This document shows, one piece after another, positions 1-6,750 of a DNA stretch of 19,950 nucleotides. How positions within the stretch are numbered: the first letter of the stretch is position 1; every line of letters starts with the position of its first letter. This DNA is from Acidobacteriota bacterium (GTDB lineage: Bacteria; Acidobacteriota; Vicinamibacteria; Vicinamibacterales; UBA2999), in NCBI GenBank assembly GCA_947478985.1, contig CANJYC010000008.1, positions 1 through 19,950 on the forward strand. Direction: 5' to 3'. The notes below the pieces were generated by a model. The model searched no databases. It saw nothing but the letters and a program-made list of their open reading frames with translations, and was not told the DNA's origin. Position numbers and translations under genes: made by a program.

Positions 1-21
1 AATCTTCAGATTGTCGGACAC
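1..21 (-). CDS. Possible start of the next gene of the pil operon (partial, 7 codons visible)
   Basis: Downstream of the PKD lipoprotein on the minus strand, a GTG codon at 21-19 opens a frame reading MSDNLKI up to the window edge. No Shine-Dalgarno sequence precedes it. A CATAAT hexamer ends 7 bases upstream, the same layout as in front of pyrH in this window. Genes such as aroK or aroB often follow pilQ in other bacteria, but seven residues cannot identify a product. The start itself is tentative. Confidence 0.25.
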
Positions 22-28
22 GCAGCCG

Positions 29-34
29 ATTATG
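29..34 (-). promoter_or_regulatory. -10-like element CATAAT just upstream of a GTG start
   Basis: On the minus strand CATAAT (5 of 6 matches to TATAAT) ends 7 bases before the GTG at 21. Transcription from it would begin at or next to the start codon and give a leaderless mRNA. No convincing -35 was looked for beyond the overlapping end of the PKD gene. The evidence is position and similarity to the pyrH site only. Confidence 0.3.
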
Positions 35-45
35 CCGCAGACGAC

Positions 46-1050
46 CTATTCGACCTTCACGCTTGTCGTCGTGGTCGCCGTCCGGTTCAAGCTGTCGCGA
101 ACGGTCGTCCGGACCGTGTAAGTGCCCAGCGCATCGAACGTGTGCTTGGCCTGGGCCGCCGACGTTGTCTCCGTCGAGGTGCCATCACCCCAGACCCACG
201 TGTAGTCGGCAATCGTGGCTCCGGCCCCGACAGTGGCGCCACCGGCGTCGAAGTTCGTCGACACCCCAACCTTGACCGGCGTCGGCGACACCCCCACGGT
301 TCCCACCGATGGCAGGTCCGGTGCTGCGACTGCCACAGTCTGCGTCGAGGGCAGGCTGCTCGCGCCGGCCGCATCGATAACCGTCAACGTGACGGTCTTG
401 TTACCACTGGCGCTGTATGACTTGGTGACGATCATGCCGGTGCCGGTATTGCCGTCCCCGAAGTTCCAGCGGTATGTGCACGCCGTGCCGCACGCTGCGC
501 CCTCATCGGTCGATGCGCCGGCGTTGAATGTGACGACCTCGTTAACCTTGGGAGCGGCCGGCGCGAACGCGAAGGACGCCGTCGGCACGGTCCCATTGAG
601 CGGCGTGAGGCCGATCCCCAAGGTGCGGCTGGCCTGGACCGCCACCCCGTTGCCATCGACGGGCGTGAGGGCCACGGAGATAAGGTCGCCGACCGAGGAG
701 CTCGGAGGTGCCGTGATGAGAATGCTGGCCAGACCATTTCCGTCGGTCGTGATTTCTGTCGCGGATACAACCATCCCATTGGGTCCGGTTGCCTGAAGCA
801 GGAATCGCTGATTCTCGGCGGGCTTGCCTGCCACGTCTCGCACCTGAACAGTGACGATCGCCTGGGACGCACCATCCCGACGAATCACGGTCGCGCTCGT
901 GGTGACGATGACGTCCAGCGCGAACACCGACGGGCCGCTGATGCCCGGCGGTGTCTGCTGCTCGAGCGAACAGCCGGACGCGAGCAGTGCCAGCGCGAGG
1001 CCGAAGATCGCGGATGACAGGCCGAGATGTCTACGCTGGTTCCTCATCAT
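46..1050 (-). CDS. Lipoprotein with an Ig-like domain and two PKD domains, last clear gene of the pil operon
   Basis: A 334-residue protein with a lipoprotein signal (hydrophobic stretch ending LLASGC, then Ser-Leu, so no Asp at +2 and probably sorted to the outer membrane). Residues about 40-150 look like a bacterial Ig-like domain. Two PKD-type domains follow, marked by WNFGDG and WVWGDG, and the protein ends on the final strand. The ATG at 1050 was chosen because AGGA lies 7 bases upstream; a longer frame to 1086 would overlap the previous gene and spoil the signal peptide. It starts 13 bases after the upstream lipoprotein gene and so is probably cotranscribed with pilMNOPQ. PKD domains usually mediate protein or carbohydrate contacts on the cell surface. 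A role in pilus or secretin function is inferred from position only. Confidence 0.8.
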   Translation of the reverse strand: MMRNQRRHLGLSSAIFGLALALLASGCSLEQQTPPGISGPSVFALDVIVTTSATVIRRDGASQAIVTVQVRDVAGKPAENQRFLLQATGPNGMVVSATEITTDGNGLASILITAPPSSSVGDLISVALTPVDGNGVAVQASRTLGIGLTPLNGTVPTASFAFAPAAPKVNEVVTFNAGASTDEGAACGTACTYRWNFGDGNTGTGMIVTKSYSASGNKTVTLTVIDAAGASSLPSTQTVAVAAPDLPSVGTVGVSPTPVKVGVSTNFDAGGATVGAGATIADYTWVWGDGTSTETTSAAQAKHTFDALGTYTVRTTVRDSLNRTATTTTSVKVE

Positions 1051-1063
1051 GGTGTCGTCCTGT

Positions 1064-1693
1064 TTACTGATCCGCGAAGTTGCCAAAATTCACCGCCATG
1101 CGCCCCGATGCCGTGACATCGCTGCCGGTCTGGTCCTTGCCGTAGAAGGTCACCTCAGCGATGGTTGAGATGATGACGCCGCTCGTGCGCAGCGCCAGCA
1201 GCGGCGCCTCACGCTTGGCGATGTTCCGGACCAGCTCGAACCCGTTCGTGGAGGTCCCTCCGGCGGACACCGTGAAGGTGACGGCCGAATCGAAGGCAAA
1301 CGGCACGTCGACACCTTGCACGTTGCGTCCGTCCGTCCTGGTGTATTCCACCCTGTAGCGAGTGAAGGTGACCTGATTGAGCAGCGACGGCGCATTAGGC
1401 GAGGCCACGCTGCCAGGATTCTTCAGGAGCAGCGCCATCGTGATCTGCCCGAGGTCATTGAAGAAGGTGGCACACGGCGCCTGTGGCGTGCACGGCGCGG
1501 GTGTGGTGAGCAGCGTTTCGACGTCCGACAACAGTGGATTCCCGAACTGGCTTGGATTCGAGCCCGGTGCCGCCTGAAGCAGAATGGTCGTGACCTGCAC
1601 CGGAGACCGCCCCAGGCGCGCGACATCGCCACACCCCGAGGCGAGCACTGCCAGGCCGACACAGCTCAACGATCTGATAAGGGTCGTTCTCAC
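1064..1693 (-). CDS. Uncharacterised lipoprotein directly downstream of pilQ
   Basis: A 209-residue protein that I do not recognise. It begins with a basic n-region, a hydrophobic core and the lipobox LASGC followed by Gly-Asp, which fits an outer-membrane lipoprotein. The mature part has a CTPQAPC segment that could form a small disulfide loop, then a largely beta-strand-like second half. Three in-frame starts exist (GTG 1702, ATG 1699, GTG 1693). The GGAG at 1705-1702 is well spaced (8 bases) only for GTG 1693, so that start is preferred. The gene begins 11 bases after the pilQ stop and ends 13 bases before the PKD lipoprotein, so all belong to one transcript. It could be a secretin pilot or accessory protein, but no family evidence supports this. 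Confidence 0.75.
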   Translation of the reverse strand: MRTTLIRSLSCVGLAVLASGCGDVARLGRSPVQVTTILLQAAPGSNPSQFGNPLLSDVETLLTTPAPCTPQAPCATFFNDLGQITMALLLKNPGSVASPNAPSLLNQVTFTRYRVEYTRTDGRNVQGVDVPFAFDSAVTFTVSAGGTSTNGFELVRNIAKREAPLLALRTSGVIISTIAEVTFYGKDQTGSDVTASGRMAVNFGNFADQ

Positions 1694-1701
1694 AGCCATC
1701 A

Positions 1702-1705
1702 CTCC
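1702..1705 (-). promoter_or_regulatory. Ribosome binding site that decides the start of the 209-aa lipoprotein
   Basis: GGAG read on the minus strand overlaps the last base of the pilQ stop codon. It is 8 bases from GTG 1693, 2 bases from ATG 1699 and overlaps GTG 1702, so it favours GTG 1693. Confidence 0.5.
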
Positions 1706-3555
1706 TACAGCCTGATAATCCGCGGCGTGATGAAAATCCGCAGCTCGCGGCTCTCGTCGGTAACGCTCTCGCGCTTGAACAGCCAGCCGAGGAGCGGAAT
1801 CTGGTGGAGCCCCGGAGTCCGATCGTCGGCTGACTGCTCGCGGCTCACATAGATGCCGCCGATGACTGTGGTCTCCCCGTTGCTGACCAGCACCTGCGTC
1901 ACGGCGCGCTGCGTGTCGATGGGCGGAATGCCACCGACCTGGCGGCTGAAATCCGGCGAAGCGTTCTCGACGGAGATGCGCATGATGACGGTGTCGGCGG
2001 CCGTGATCTGCGGCGTCACGCGGAGCGTGAGAGCCGCGTCCTTGAAGGACACCGTCACGGTGTTGTTCGCGACGGTCTGAATCGGGATCTGAACGCCCTG
2101 CGTGATCTCAGCCTCGATATTGTTCTGGGTCGACACCCGCGGAGTTGACAGCAGCCGGCCCTGCCCCTGCCGCTCGAGCGCCGAGAGCGCCACGTCGAGG
2201 TTCACGGCCCCGTTGACGGACCCGAGGGCCAGTCCGATGGCGCTTGTGGCCGCGCTGACGCCCAGATTGACCCCGGTCGAGGTCGGCGTATCACCCTGCT
2301 GTCCACCGGTGCGGCCGCCGATGGCGGCCTGATTCGGGAACGCCAGCGGAATCGAATTGCCGAGCGCCTGTGCGGCCTGGCCGTTAAAGCCCCACTGCAC
2401 ACCGAGGGCACGTGAGAACTCGCGTGTCGTCTGGACGATGCGCGCCTCAATCTCCACCTGCGGCTCCGGGCGATCGAGCGTGACGAGCAGGGACATCGCG
2501 CGTGTCAGGCGCTCGTCGAGGTCGGTAATGATGATCGTGTTCGTGCGCGGGTCGGTCTGGATCGAGCCCCGCGATGACAGCACCGTCGCGGTCAGGAGCG
2601 GCCGCAGGTCCTCGGCCTTGGCATAGCTCAGGGCGCGCGTCACCGTTTTCAACTCGCCGGACAGCGCGCGTTCATCGTCAAGCTTGCGGCGCTGCCCTTC
2701 CTCCTCAGCGAGGACCGTCAGCGGAGCGATGCGCACGATGGTGCCGTCGATGGCGTACCCGAGCTTGTTCGCCCGCAGGATGATATCGAGCGCCTGATCC
2801 CACGGCACGTCACGCAGCGCGACGTCGACGGTCCCCTGAATCGTCGGGTCGATGACGACGTTGAGGCTGCTGATTTCCGCGAACGTGCGCAGGACAGCGC
2901 GAAGATCCGCGCCCTGGAAATCGAGACTCACCGCATCCCCCGTGAATCGGCTGGGTGCCGCGCTGCTGGCGGGCCCCTGTGCCGGAGCCGCGGCACCCGG
3001 CGCCGGCTGCGTCGGCGCCGGCCCTGCAGGTCCCTGGGCGGCGCGCGGAGGAGCCTGCCCCTGCGCGAGCGCGGACATCGGGTCCCGCACAACGGGCCTC
3101 CTGCCCGCTGCCGTGTCCGGCAGGGGCGAACGATCGAGGCGATCAGCTTCGACAAAAATCACATTGCGGGAACTGCGAACGCGTGGACGCATCGGCTGCG
3201 CCAGCGTCATCTGAATACGCGCGACATTGACACCATCCGCGCCCTTGACGCTTTCCACCTTCACGGCCGACACCGGATGACGCGGGTCGGCACTGAACTC
3301 GTCGGCGAAGCCGAGCGCCACCACGTCACGCAACTCCACGACAAAGGTGCGCGGGTCTGGCTGCGAGGCGATGTACGCGACCGGGTCAGAGGACTCGATA
3401 CTGATGACCCCGGCGCTGGCGCCGACACGCGAGCCGATCTTCCTGAGCATCGACACGTCGGTGCCCCTGGCACCGGCGCGCAGCACCGGCATCAGGGCCG
3501 CTGCGACCGCGAGGCACAGGGCGAGGAGCATGACTGGTCGAAATCGGGATCGCAT
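1705..3555 (-). CDS. pilQ: Type IV pilus secretin PilQ
   Basis: A 616-residue outer-membrane secretin that forms the gated ring through which the type IV pilus passes. In order: signal peptide (about 1-28), one AMIN domain (about 45-137) for peptidoglycan binding, a Pro/Ala/Gln-rich linker (about 150-205), an STN-type N-domain (about 208-278, starting SLDFQGADL), an N1-type ring domain (about 302-362), and the C-terminal secretin barrel. The barrel includes the usual GIPPIDT and HQIPLLGWLFKR segments and ends FITPRIIRL. Proteobacterial PilQ often has two AMIN domains; only one is seen here. The ATG follows the pilP stop with no gap (TAGATG), and GAGG lies 8 bases upstream inside pilP. The signal peptide shows no lipobox, so outer-membrane targeting would need a separate pilot protein. 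Confidence 0.95.
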   Translation of the reverse strand: MRSRFRPVMLLALCLAVAAALMPVLRAGARGTDVSMLRKIGSRVGASAGVISIESSDPVAYIASQPDPRTFVVELRDVVALGFADEFSADPRHPVSAVKVESVKGADGVNVARIQMTLAQPMRPRVRSSRNVIFVEADRLDRSPLPDTAAGRRPVVRDPMSALAQGQAPPRAAQGPAGPAPTQPAPGAAAPAQGPASSAAPSRFTGDAVSLDFQGADLRAVLRTFAEISSLNVVIDPTIQGTVDVALRDVPWDQALDIILRANKLGYAIDGTIVRIAPLTVLAEEEGQRRKLDDERALSGELKTVTRALSYAKAEDLRPLLTATVLSSRGSIQTDPRTNTIIITDLDERLTRAMSLLVTLDRPEPQVEIEARIVQTTREFSRALGVQWGFNGQAAQALGNSIPLAFPNQAAIGGRTGGQQGDTPTSTGVNLGVSAATSAIGLALGSVNGAVNLDVALSALERQGQGRLLSTPRVSTQNNIEAEITQGVQIPIQTVANNTVTVSFKDAALTLRVTPQITAADTVIMRISVENASPDFSRQVGGIPPIDTQRAVTQVLVSNGETTVIGGIYVSREQSADDRTPGLHQIPLLGWLFKRESVTDESRELRIFITPRIIRL

Positions 3556-4068
3556 CTACTTAGCCTCATCGTTCTGGCGGATGGTTTTCCGCACGTCTCG
3601 CTGCTTTTCAAGCGACAGCGGATCATTCACCGGCTGCACGATCACGAGCGCGTTCTGCGTGATCGATCGAATCGTGCCGTCGAACAGCCGGTCGCCGACG
3701 CGGACGATATACGTCCGGCCGTCGGACCCCTGCAGCATCGCCACATACCCGTCACGACCCTGCAATGTCCCTTTGAGGGTCACCTCTGCCGCTTCCATTC
3801 CTGCGAGCCCGGCAGGACGAATGCCGCTCGCCGACCGTGAGGCATCGGCGCCGCGTCGCAGCAGACTTACAAACGGGTCGCGCCGCCCACCCGGGTCGTA
3901 ATCGAAGCCCTTCGGCTCGAGCGGCACCTCCACCCCGTCGGCCTTCGCTGGCGGCGCACCCTGTCGGGCTGGCAGCGAAGCGGGCTGGGCCGGCGCCGTC
4001 TGGGCCCATGCCAACGCGGGCATGAGCAGGAGCATGACGGCCGAACACGCGCGGATTACGTTCGTCAT
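3556..4068 (-). CDS. pilP: Type IV pilus assembly protein PilP
   Basis: A 170-residue periplasmic protein that connects the PilN-PilO dimer to the N-domains of PilQ. It has a signal peptide (about 1-23, cleavage after AWA), a Pro/Ala-rich flexible segment, the conserved GGRRDPF motif, and a C-terminal beta-sandwich recognised by the LKGTLQG, YIVRVGDRL and GTIRSI pattern. The start at 4068 overlaps the pilO stop by four bases (ATGA); a longer upstream frame merely runs through pilO. PilP of Neisseria and Pseudomonas is a lipoprotein. Here the only early Cys is at residue 8, before the hydrophobic core, so the protein appears to be secreted rather than lipid-anchored. Confidence 0.9.
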   Translation of the reverse strand: MTNVIRACSAVMLLLMPALAWAQTAPAQPASLPARQGAPPAKADGVEVPLEPKGFDYDPGGRRDPFVSLLRRGADASRSASGIRPAGLAGMEAAEVTLKGTLQGRDGYVAMLQGSDGRTYIVRVGDRLFDGTIRSITQNALVIVQPVNDPLSLEKQRDVRKTIRQNDEAK

Positions 4069-4679
4069 TCCGTCTTTGACCCGGCAGGCGGCTTCGCGCC
4101 GGCCTGTCCGGTGGTCGTTGGCGTTTCGATCAGCACAAAGGTCGTCGCGATACACTCCGCCGTGATCGTGGCGCTGCCGCCCGGCGTGCTCTTTCCGCTG
4201 ATGTGAATGCTGCCGACGTTGATGATGCGAGGGAACTTGCTGACGCGTTCCAGGAAGTCTCCCAGGTCGTGGTAAGTGCCTTCGAGCTGCAGCCCGATCG
4301 GCCACTCCATATGCATCTGCTTGCGCGCCACCGCCTGTGGCATGAAGCCTCGGATGGTGAGGTTTGACTCCGTGGCCATCCCCTGCACCCGGCGCAGCAG
4401 GTCGGCAACGTCCTGCTCTTCCGGCAGCACGACGCGTAGCCGCTCGAGCTGCGCCTCGAGCGAGGCGATCTCGCGTCGAAACTCCGGCAGTCTACGTGCG
4501 GTTGCCAGGCCACGGTCGATATCCGCGCGGATACCTGCCAACTGCTGCTCTCTCTGAACGATGCTCTCCTGCGCCGGCTGTGCGAAGTAGGTCCAGAACA
4601 CCGCGACGGCCACAAGGGAGAGCGCGGCAAACGCGCCAACCTGCCCGTACCAGGGAAGCTTGCTGAGGCTGATGTTCAT
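4065..4679 (-). CDS. pilO: Type IV pilus inner-membrane protein PilO
   Basis: A 204-residue bitopic protein that pairs with PilN in the pilus alignment complex. It has a short cytoplasmic N-terminus, one membrane segment (about 11-33), a coiled coil (about 36-85, rich in Glu, Arg and Leu) and a periplasmic ferredoxin-like domain (about 88-180). The segment LEGTYHDLGDFLERVSKFPR is the family hallmark. The tail after residue 185 is Thr/Gly/Pro-rich and looks disordered. It overlaps pilN and pilP by four bases each (ATGA), which implies translational coupling and fixed stoichiometry. Confidence 0.93.
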   Translation of the reverse strand: MNISLSKLPWYGQVGAFAALSLVAVAVFWTYFAQPAQESIVQREQQLAGIRADIDRGLATARRLPEFRREIASLEAQLERLRVVLPEEQDVADLLRRVQGMATESNLTIRGFMPQAVARKQMHMEWPIGLQLEGTYHDLGDFLERVSKFPRIINVGSIHISGKSTPGGSATITAECIATTFVLIETPTTTGQAGAKPPAGSKTE

Positions 4680-5275
4680 TTCGCGGGCGCCCCCTGCGGC
4701 GCCAGCTGTGCCTTCACCGTGAAGTTGATCACGTCGACCGTCGGACCCGATGGCGCGCCCGCGCTCGCCGCACTTTCCACCTGGCTGCTGACGATCTCGA
4801 TGGGCCGCTTCATGAGCGTGCCGTTTCCGAGATTGCCCACGAAATCTGACAACGAGATCAGCGTGGTGCTGCGGCCAGTGATCGTGACCTCGCCGGCGTC
4901 CTGCTTCAAATCAGTCAGCCAGATCAGGTCCGGAAGGCTCCGGCTCACGTGGTCGAGCAACTGGGCGGGAACGCTCTGGCCGCTGCGCAATTGCTCAATA
5001 AGCGCCACCCGCTGCTGCAGTTGCGCCCGGCGCTGCTCCCCTTGGCGGACTTCCGCCAGCACAGTCTGGAGGCGCGCCGCGTCCTGCTGCGCCGAGGCAA
5101 TGTCGGTATCGAGCCGCGTTGAGGTCTCGTTGAGCGACCAGTACCACCAGCCAAGGCCCAACGCCGTGACAACCAGAACCAGGCTGCACGCCAGGGTGAT
5201 CCGCTGGCCAACGTCAAAGGCGACGGCTTTCTTGACGTTTCTCCGTTCGACGCCGAGCAGGTTGATGCGAATCAC
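4676..5275 (-). CDS. pilN: Type IV pilus inner-membrane protein PilN
   Basis: A 199-residue bitopic protein. The N-terminal MIRINLL motif is the cytoplasmic peptide that in studied PilN proteins sits in a groove of PilM. One membrane segment follows (about 25-46), then a coiled coil (about 52-95) and a periplasmic domain with the typical WLTDLKQDAGEVTITGRS pattern. Translation starts at a GTG that overlaps the pilM stop (GTGA). Its partners PilM and PilO are encoded on either side. Confidence 0.93.
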   Translation of the reverse strand: MIRINLLGVERRNVKKAVAFDVGQRITLACSLVLVVTALGLGWWYWSLNETSTRLDTDIASAQQDAARLQTVLAEVRQGEQRRAQLQQRVALIEQLRSGQSVPAQLLDHVSRSLPDLIWLTDLKQDAGEVTITGRSTTLISLSDFVGNLGNGTLMKRPIEIVSSQVESAASAGAPSGPTVDVINFTVKAQLAPQGAPAK

Positions 5276-6336
5276 CGATCGCTCACCTTTCTCAGCGCGA
5301 GGCCGACGGCCACAGCCGCGGTCGCCGCAGAGTCGGCGGGGTCGCCCATGAGCGTGCGGACATCCCAGACAACTGCGCGAAAGGGATCGAAGTCCTCAAC
5401 CGGAGCATTGAATCGCTCCTGCAGCATCTCGCGGAAGCCGTCGACACGTGATGCGCCTCCGCTCAACATGATCCGGTCCAGCTGATCGGACGACGCGGTG
5501 GCCTTGAAGAAGTCGAAGGTCTTCTGCACTTCGAGCAGCACATTCTCGGTGATGGCGTGCAGGACGGGACGGGCCTCCTCGAAGGTCGCACCGTCGACCG
5601 GAATCCCCTTCTTCAACTGCTCGGCAAGGTCGAACGGCAGATCGAGTTCCTTCTGCACCGCCTCGGTATAGGCGTTGCCCCCCATCGAAATATCGCGCGT
5701 GAACACCGACTGGTCGCCCTGCAGGATATTGATGTTGATCGCGCTCGCCCCAGCGTTGAGCAATACCACCACGCGGCCGGGCTCCAGCCCGTAGTTGACC
5801 TCGTAGGCGTTCTGCAGCGCGAAGGCGTCGACATCAACAATGACCGGCGTTCGGCCAGCCTGGGCAATCACCCCGGTGTAGTCGCCGATCTTTTCCTTCT
5901 TCGCCGCCACCAGCAGGACTTCCATGCTGCCGCGCGATTCCGGGCCGGTGCCGGCATCGAGAATCTGATAGTCCAGATTGACGTCCTGGATATCGAACGG
6001 GATGTACTGCTCAGCTTCCCAGTAGATCGATTCGCTCAGTTCCGATTCCGTCATCACCGGTAAGGTGATTTTCTTGACGATCACTGCATTACCGGAGAGC
6101 GACGCACAGACATCCCTGGCCTTGAATGCCTTGTTCCCGTCGAAGAGGCGTCGAATGGCGTCGGCAACCGCCCCGGCATCGATGATGGCGCCATCGACAA
6201 TCGCATCGGCAGGCACCGGTTCGCTGCCATACGCGGTCACGCGATAGGCACGCCCGGACACCTTGAGCTCGACGGCCTTCACGGCGCTAGAGCCGATATC
6301 GAGCCCAACGATTGCCTTTGATTTGCCAAACACCAT
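5272..6336 (-). CDS. pilM: Type IV pilus assembly ATPase-like protein PilM
   Basis: A 354-residue actin-like cytoplasmic protein that binds nucleotide and the N-terminal tail of PilN. It carries the phosphate-binding GLDIGSSAVK motif (residues 11-20), a second strand pair near VVVLLNAGASAININI, and the SGGASRVDGF adenosine motif near residue 292. The length is normal for PilM. The ATG at 6336 is chosen because GGGAGT lies just upstream and the N-terminus then aligns with the family; the frame stays open to 6429 but that part has no family resemblance. It is the first gene of the pil operon and is preceded by a sigma-54 type promoter about 60 bases upstream. Confidence 0.94.
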   Translation of the reverse strand: MVFGKSKAIVGLDIGSSAVKAVELKVSGRAYRVTAYGSEPVPADAIVDGAIIDAGAVADAIRRLFDGNKAFKARDVCASLSGNAVIVKKITLPVMTESELSESIYWEAEQYIPFDIQDVNLDYQILDAGTGPESRGSMEVLLVAAKKEKIGDYTGVIAQAGRTPVIVDVDAFALQNAYEVNYGLEPGRVVVLLNAGASAININILQGDQSVFTRDISMGGNAYTEAVQKELDLPFDLAEQLKKGIPVDGATFEEARPVLHAITENVLLEVQKTFDFFKATASSDQLDRIMLSGGASRVDGFREMLQERFNAPVEDFDPFRAVVWDVRTLMGDPADSAATAAVAVGLALRKVSDR

Positions 6337-6397
6337 GGTCACTCCCGGCGGTCTTCGATTCCTGTGGCACCGACTTCCCGCTGCCGACTTGAGTTTG

Positions 6398-6412
6398 GCA
6401 ACGGCCGTGCCA
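6398..6412 (-). promoter_or_regulatory. Sigma-54 (RpoN) promoter for pilMNOPQ
   Basis: On the minus strand TGGCACG, then four bases, then TTGC. This matches the -24/-12 consensus TGGCACG-N4-TTGC exactly, including the invariant GG and GC doublets at the correct spacing. Transcription would start near 6386, about 50 bases before the pilM ATG, leaving room for the ribosome binding site. Sigma-54 with the activator PilR controls pilin genes in Pseudomonas, so control of the assembly operon in this way is plausible. Confirmation would need RpoN and an enhancer-binding protein elsewhere in the genome. Confidence 0.7.
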
Positions 6413-6417
6413 CGGCC
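6403..6417. repeat. Perfect 15-base palindrome overlapping the -24 element
   Basis: GGCCGTG and CACGGCC, 7-base arms around a single C, lie across the -24 box of the pilM promoter. The position would suit a repressor or other DNA-binding protein that competes with sigma-54 polymerase. Chance similarity in GC-rich DNA cannot be excluded. Confidence 0.5.
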
Positions 6418-6537
6418 CATCCATGACAAAAATCGTTAATCCCGCCTTCGACACTGCCTGCGACGTTCCGAACCGCGACGTGATGGCCGTTCCTGCTAAC
6501 CAGAACGGTCGTCCACTTACATTTTCTGTAGTAGCCA

Positions 6538-6558
6538 GGTCCGCCTACGGACCCGTAG
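6538..6558. repeat. Two interlocked palindromes
   Basis: GGTCCG-CCTA-CGGACC (6538-6553) overlaps CTACGG-AC-CCGTAG (6545-6558). Each has perfect 6-base arms, and they cannot form as hairpins at the same time. They lie upstream of both proposed transcription starts, so a DNA-level role such as an operator is likelier than attenuation. Confidence 0.45.
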
Positions 6559-6639
6559 ACCCTGTTTATCGGCCGTTCCGGTTGGCGCGACATATCGCGG
6601 CCTCGCTGCCGCGCGAGCAACTCCCATGGCGACGCACAC

Positions 6640-6668
6640 TTGACAGCACTCATGGGCATCCGTATCAT
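6640..6668 (+). promoter_or_regulatory. Housekeeping sigma-70 type promoter for rplM-rpsI
   Basis: TTGACA at 6640-6645 and TATCAT at 6663-6668 are separated by exactly 17 bases. The -35 is a perfect match and the -10 matches 5 of 6. The start would fall near 6675, giving an rplM leader of about 76 bases. This is the strongest housekeeping promoter in the window, as expected for ribosomal genes. Confidence 0.75.
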
Positions 6669-6704
6669 TGGGGTTTGCGGCTGTAGGTCTTTCTCTTGAC
6701 AGAT

Positions 6705-6725
6705 CGGGACGTCCCGGTCGGGGAC
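6705..6725 (+). promoter_or_regulatory. Dyad and hairpin in the rplM leader
   Basis: A perfect 12-base palindrome CGGGACGTCCCG (6705-6716) is followed by GGGAC at 6721-6725, so GTCCC at 6711-6715 can pair with it across a 5-base loop. It ends 9 bases before the probable ribosome binding site GAAGGA (6734-6739). Ribosomal leaders commonly bind their own product, and L13 autoregulates rplM-rpsI in E. coli. Such a role here is only inferred. Confidence 0.35.
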
Positions 6726-6750
6726 CCGCCCGTGAAGGATTCCCTTATTC

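Larger units (their letters stand above)
6337..6750. other. Divergent regulatory region between the pil operon and the rplM cluster
   Basis: A 414-base stretch without a convincing gene. It holds a sigma-54 type promoter reading left toward pilM, a sigma-70 type promoter reading right toward rplM, and an rplM leader of about 76 bases. Between them are an inverted repeat (CCGTTC at 6487-6492 with GAACGG at 6503-6508), two overlapping palindromes (6538-6558) and three copies of CGTTCC (6464, 6488, 6574). An open frame on the minus strand crosses part of it but shows no coding character that I recognise. Confidence 0.8.

Noticed and set aside
1051..1086. Extended N-terminus of the PKD lipoprotein
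   Set aside because: The extra 12 residues overlap the previous gene, lack a ribosome binding site and would precede an otherwise normal signal peptide.
6696..6701. Second TTGACA upstream of rplM
   Set aside because: No -10-like sequence lies 16-18 bases downstream (the region there is CGGGGA), and it is inside the leader of the better promoter at 6640-6668.
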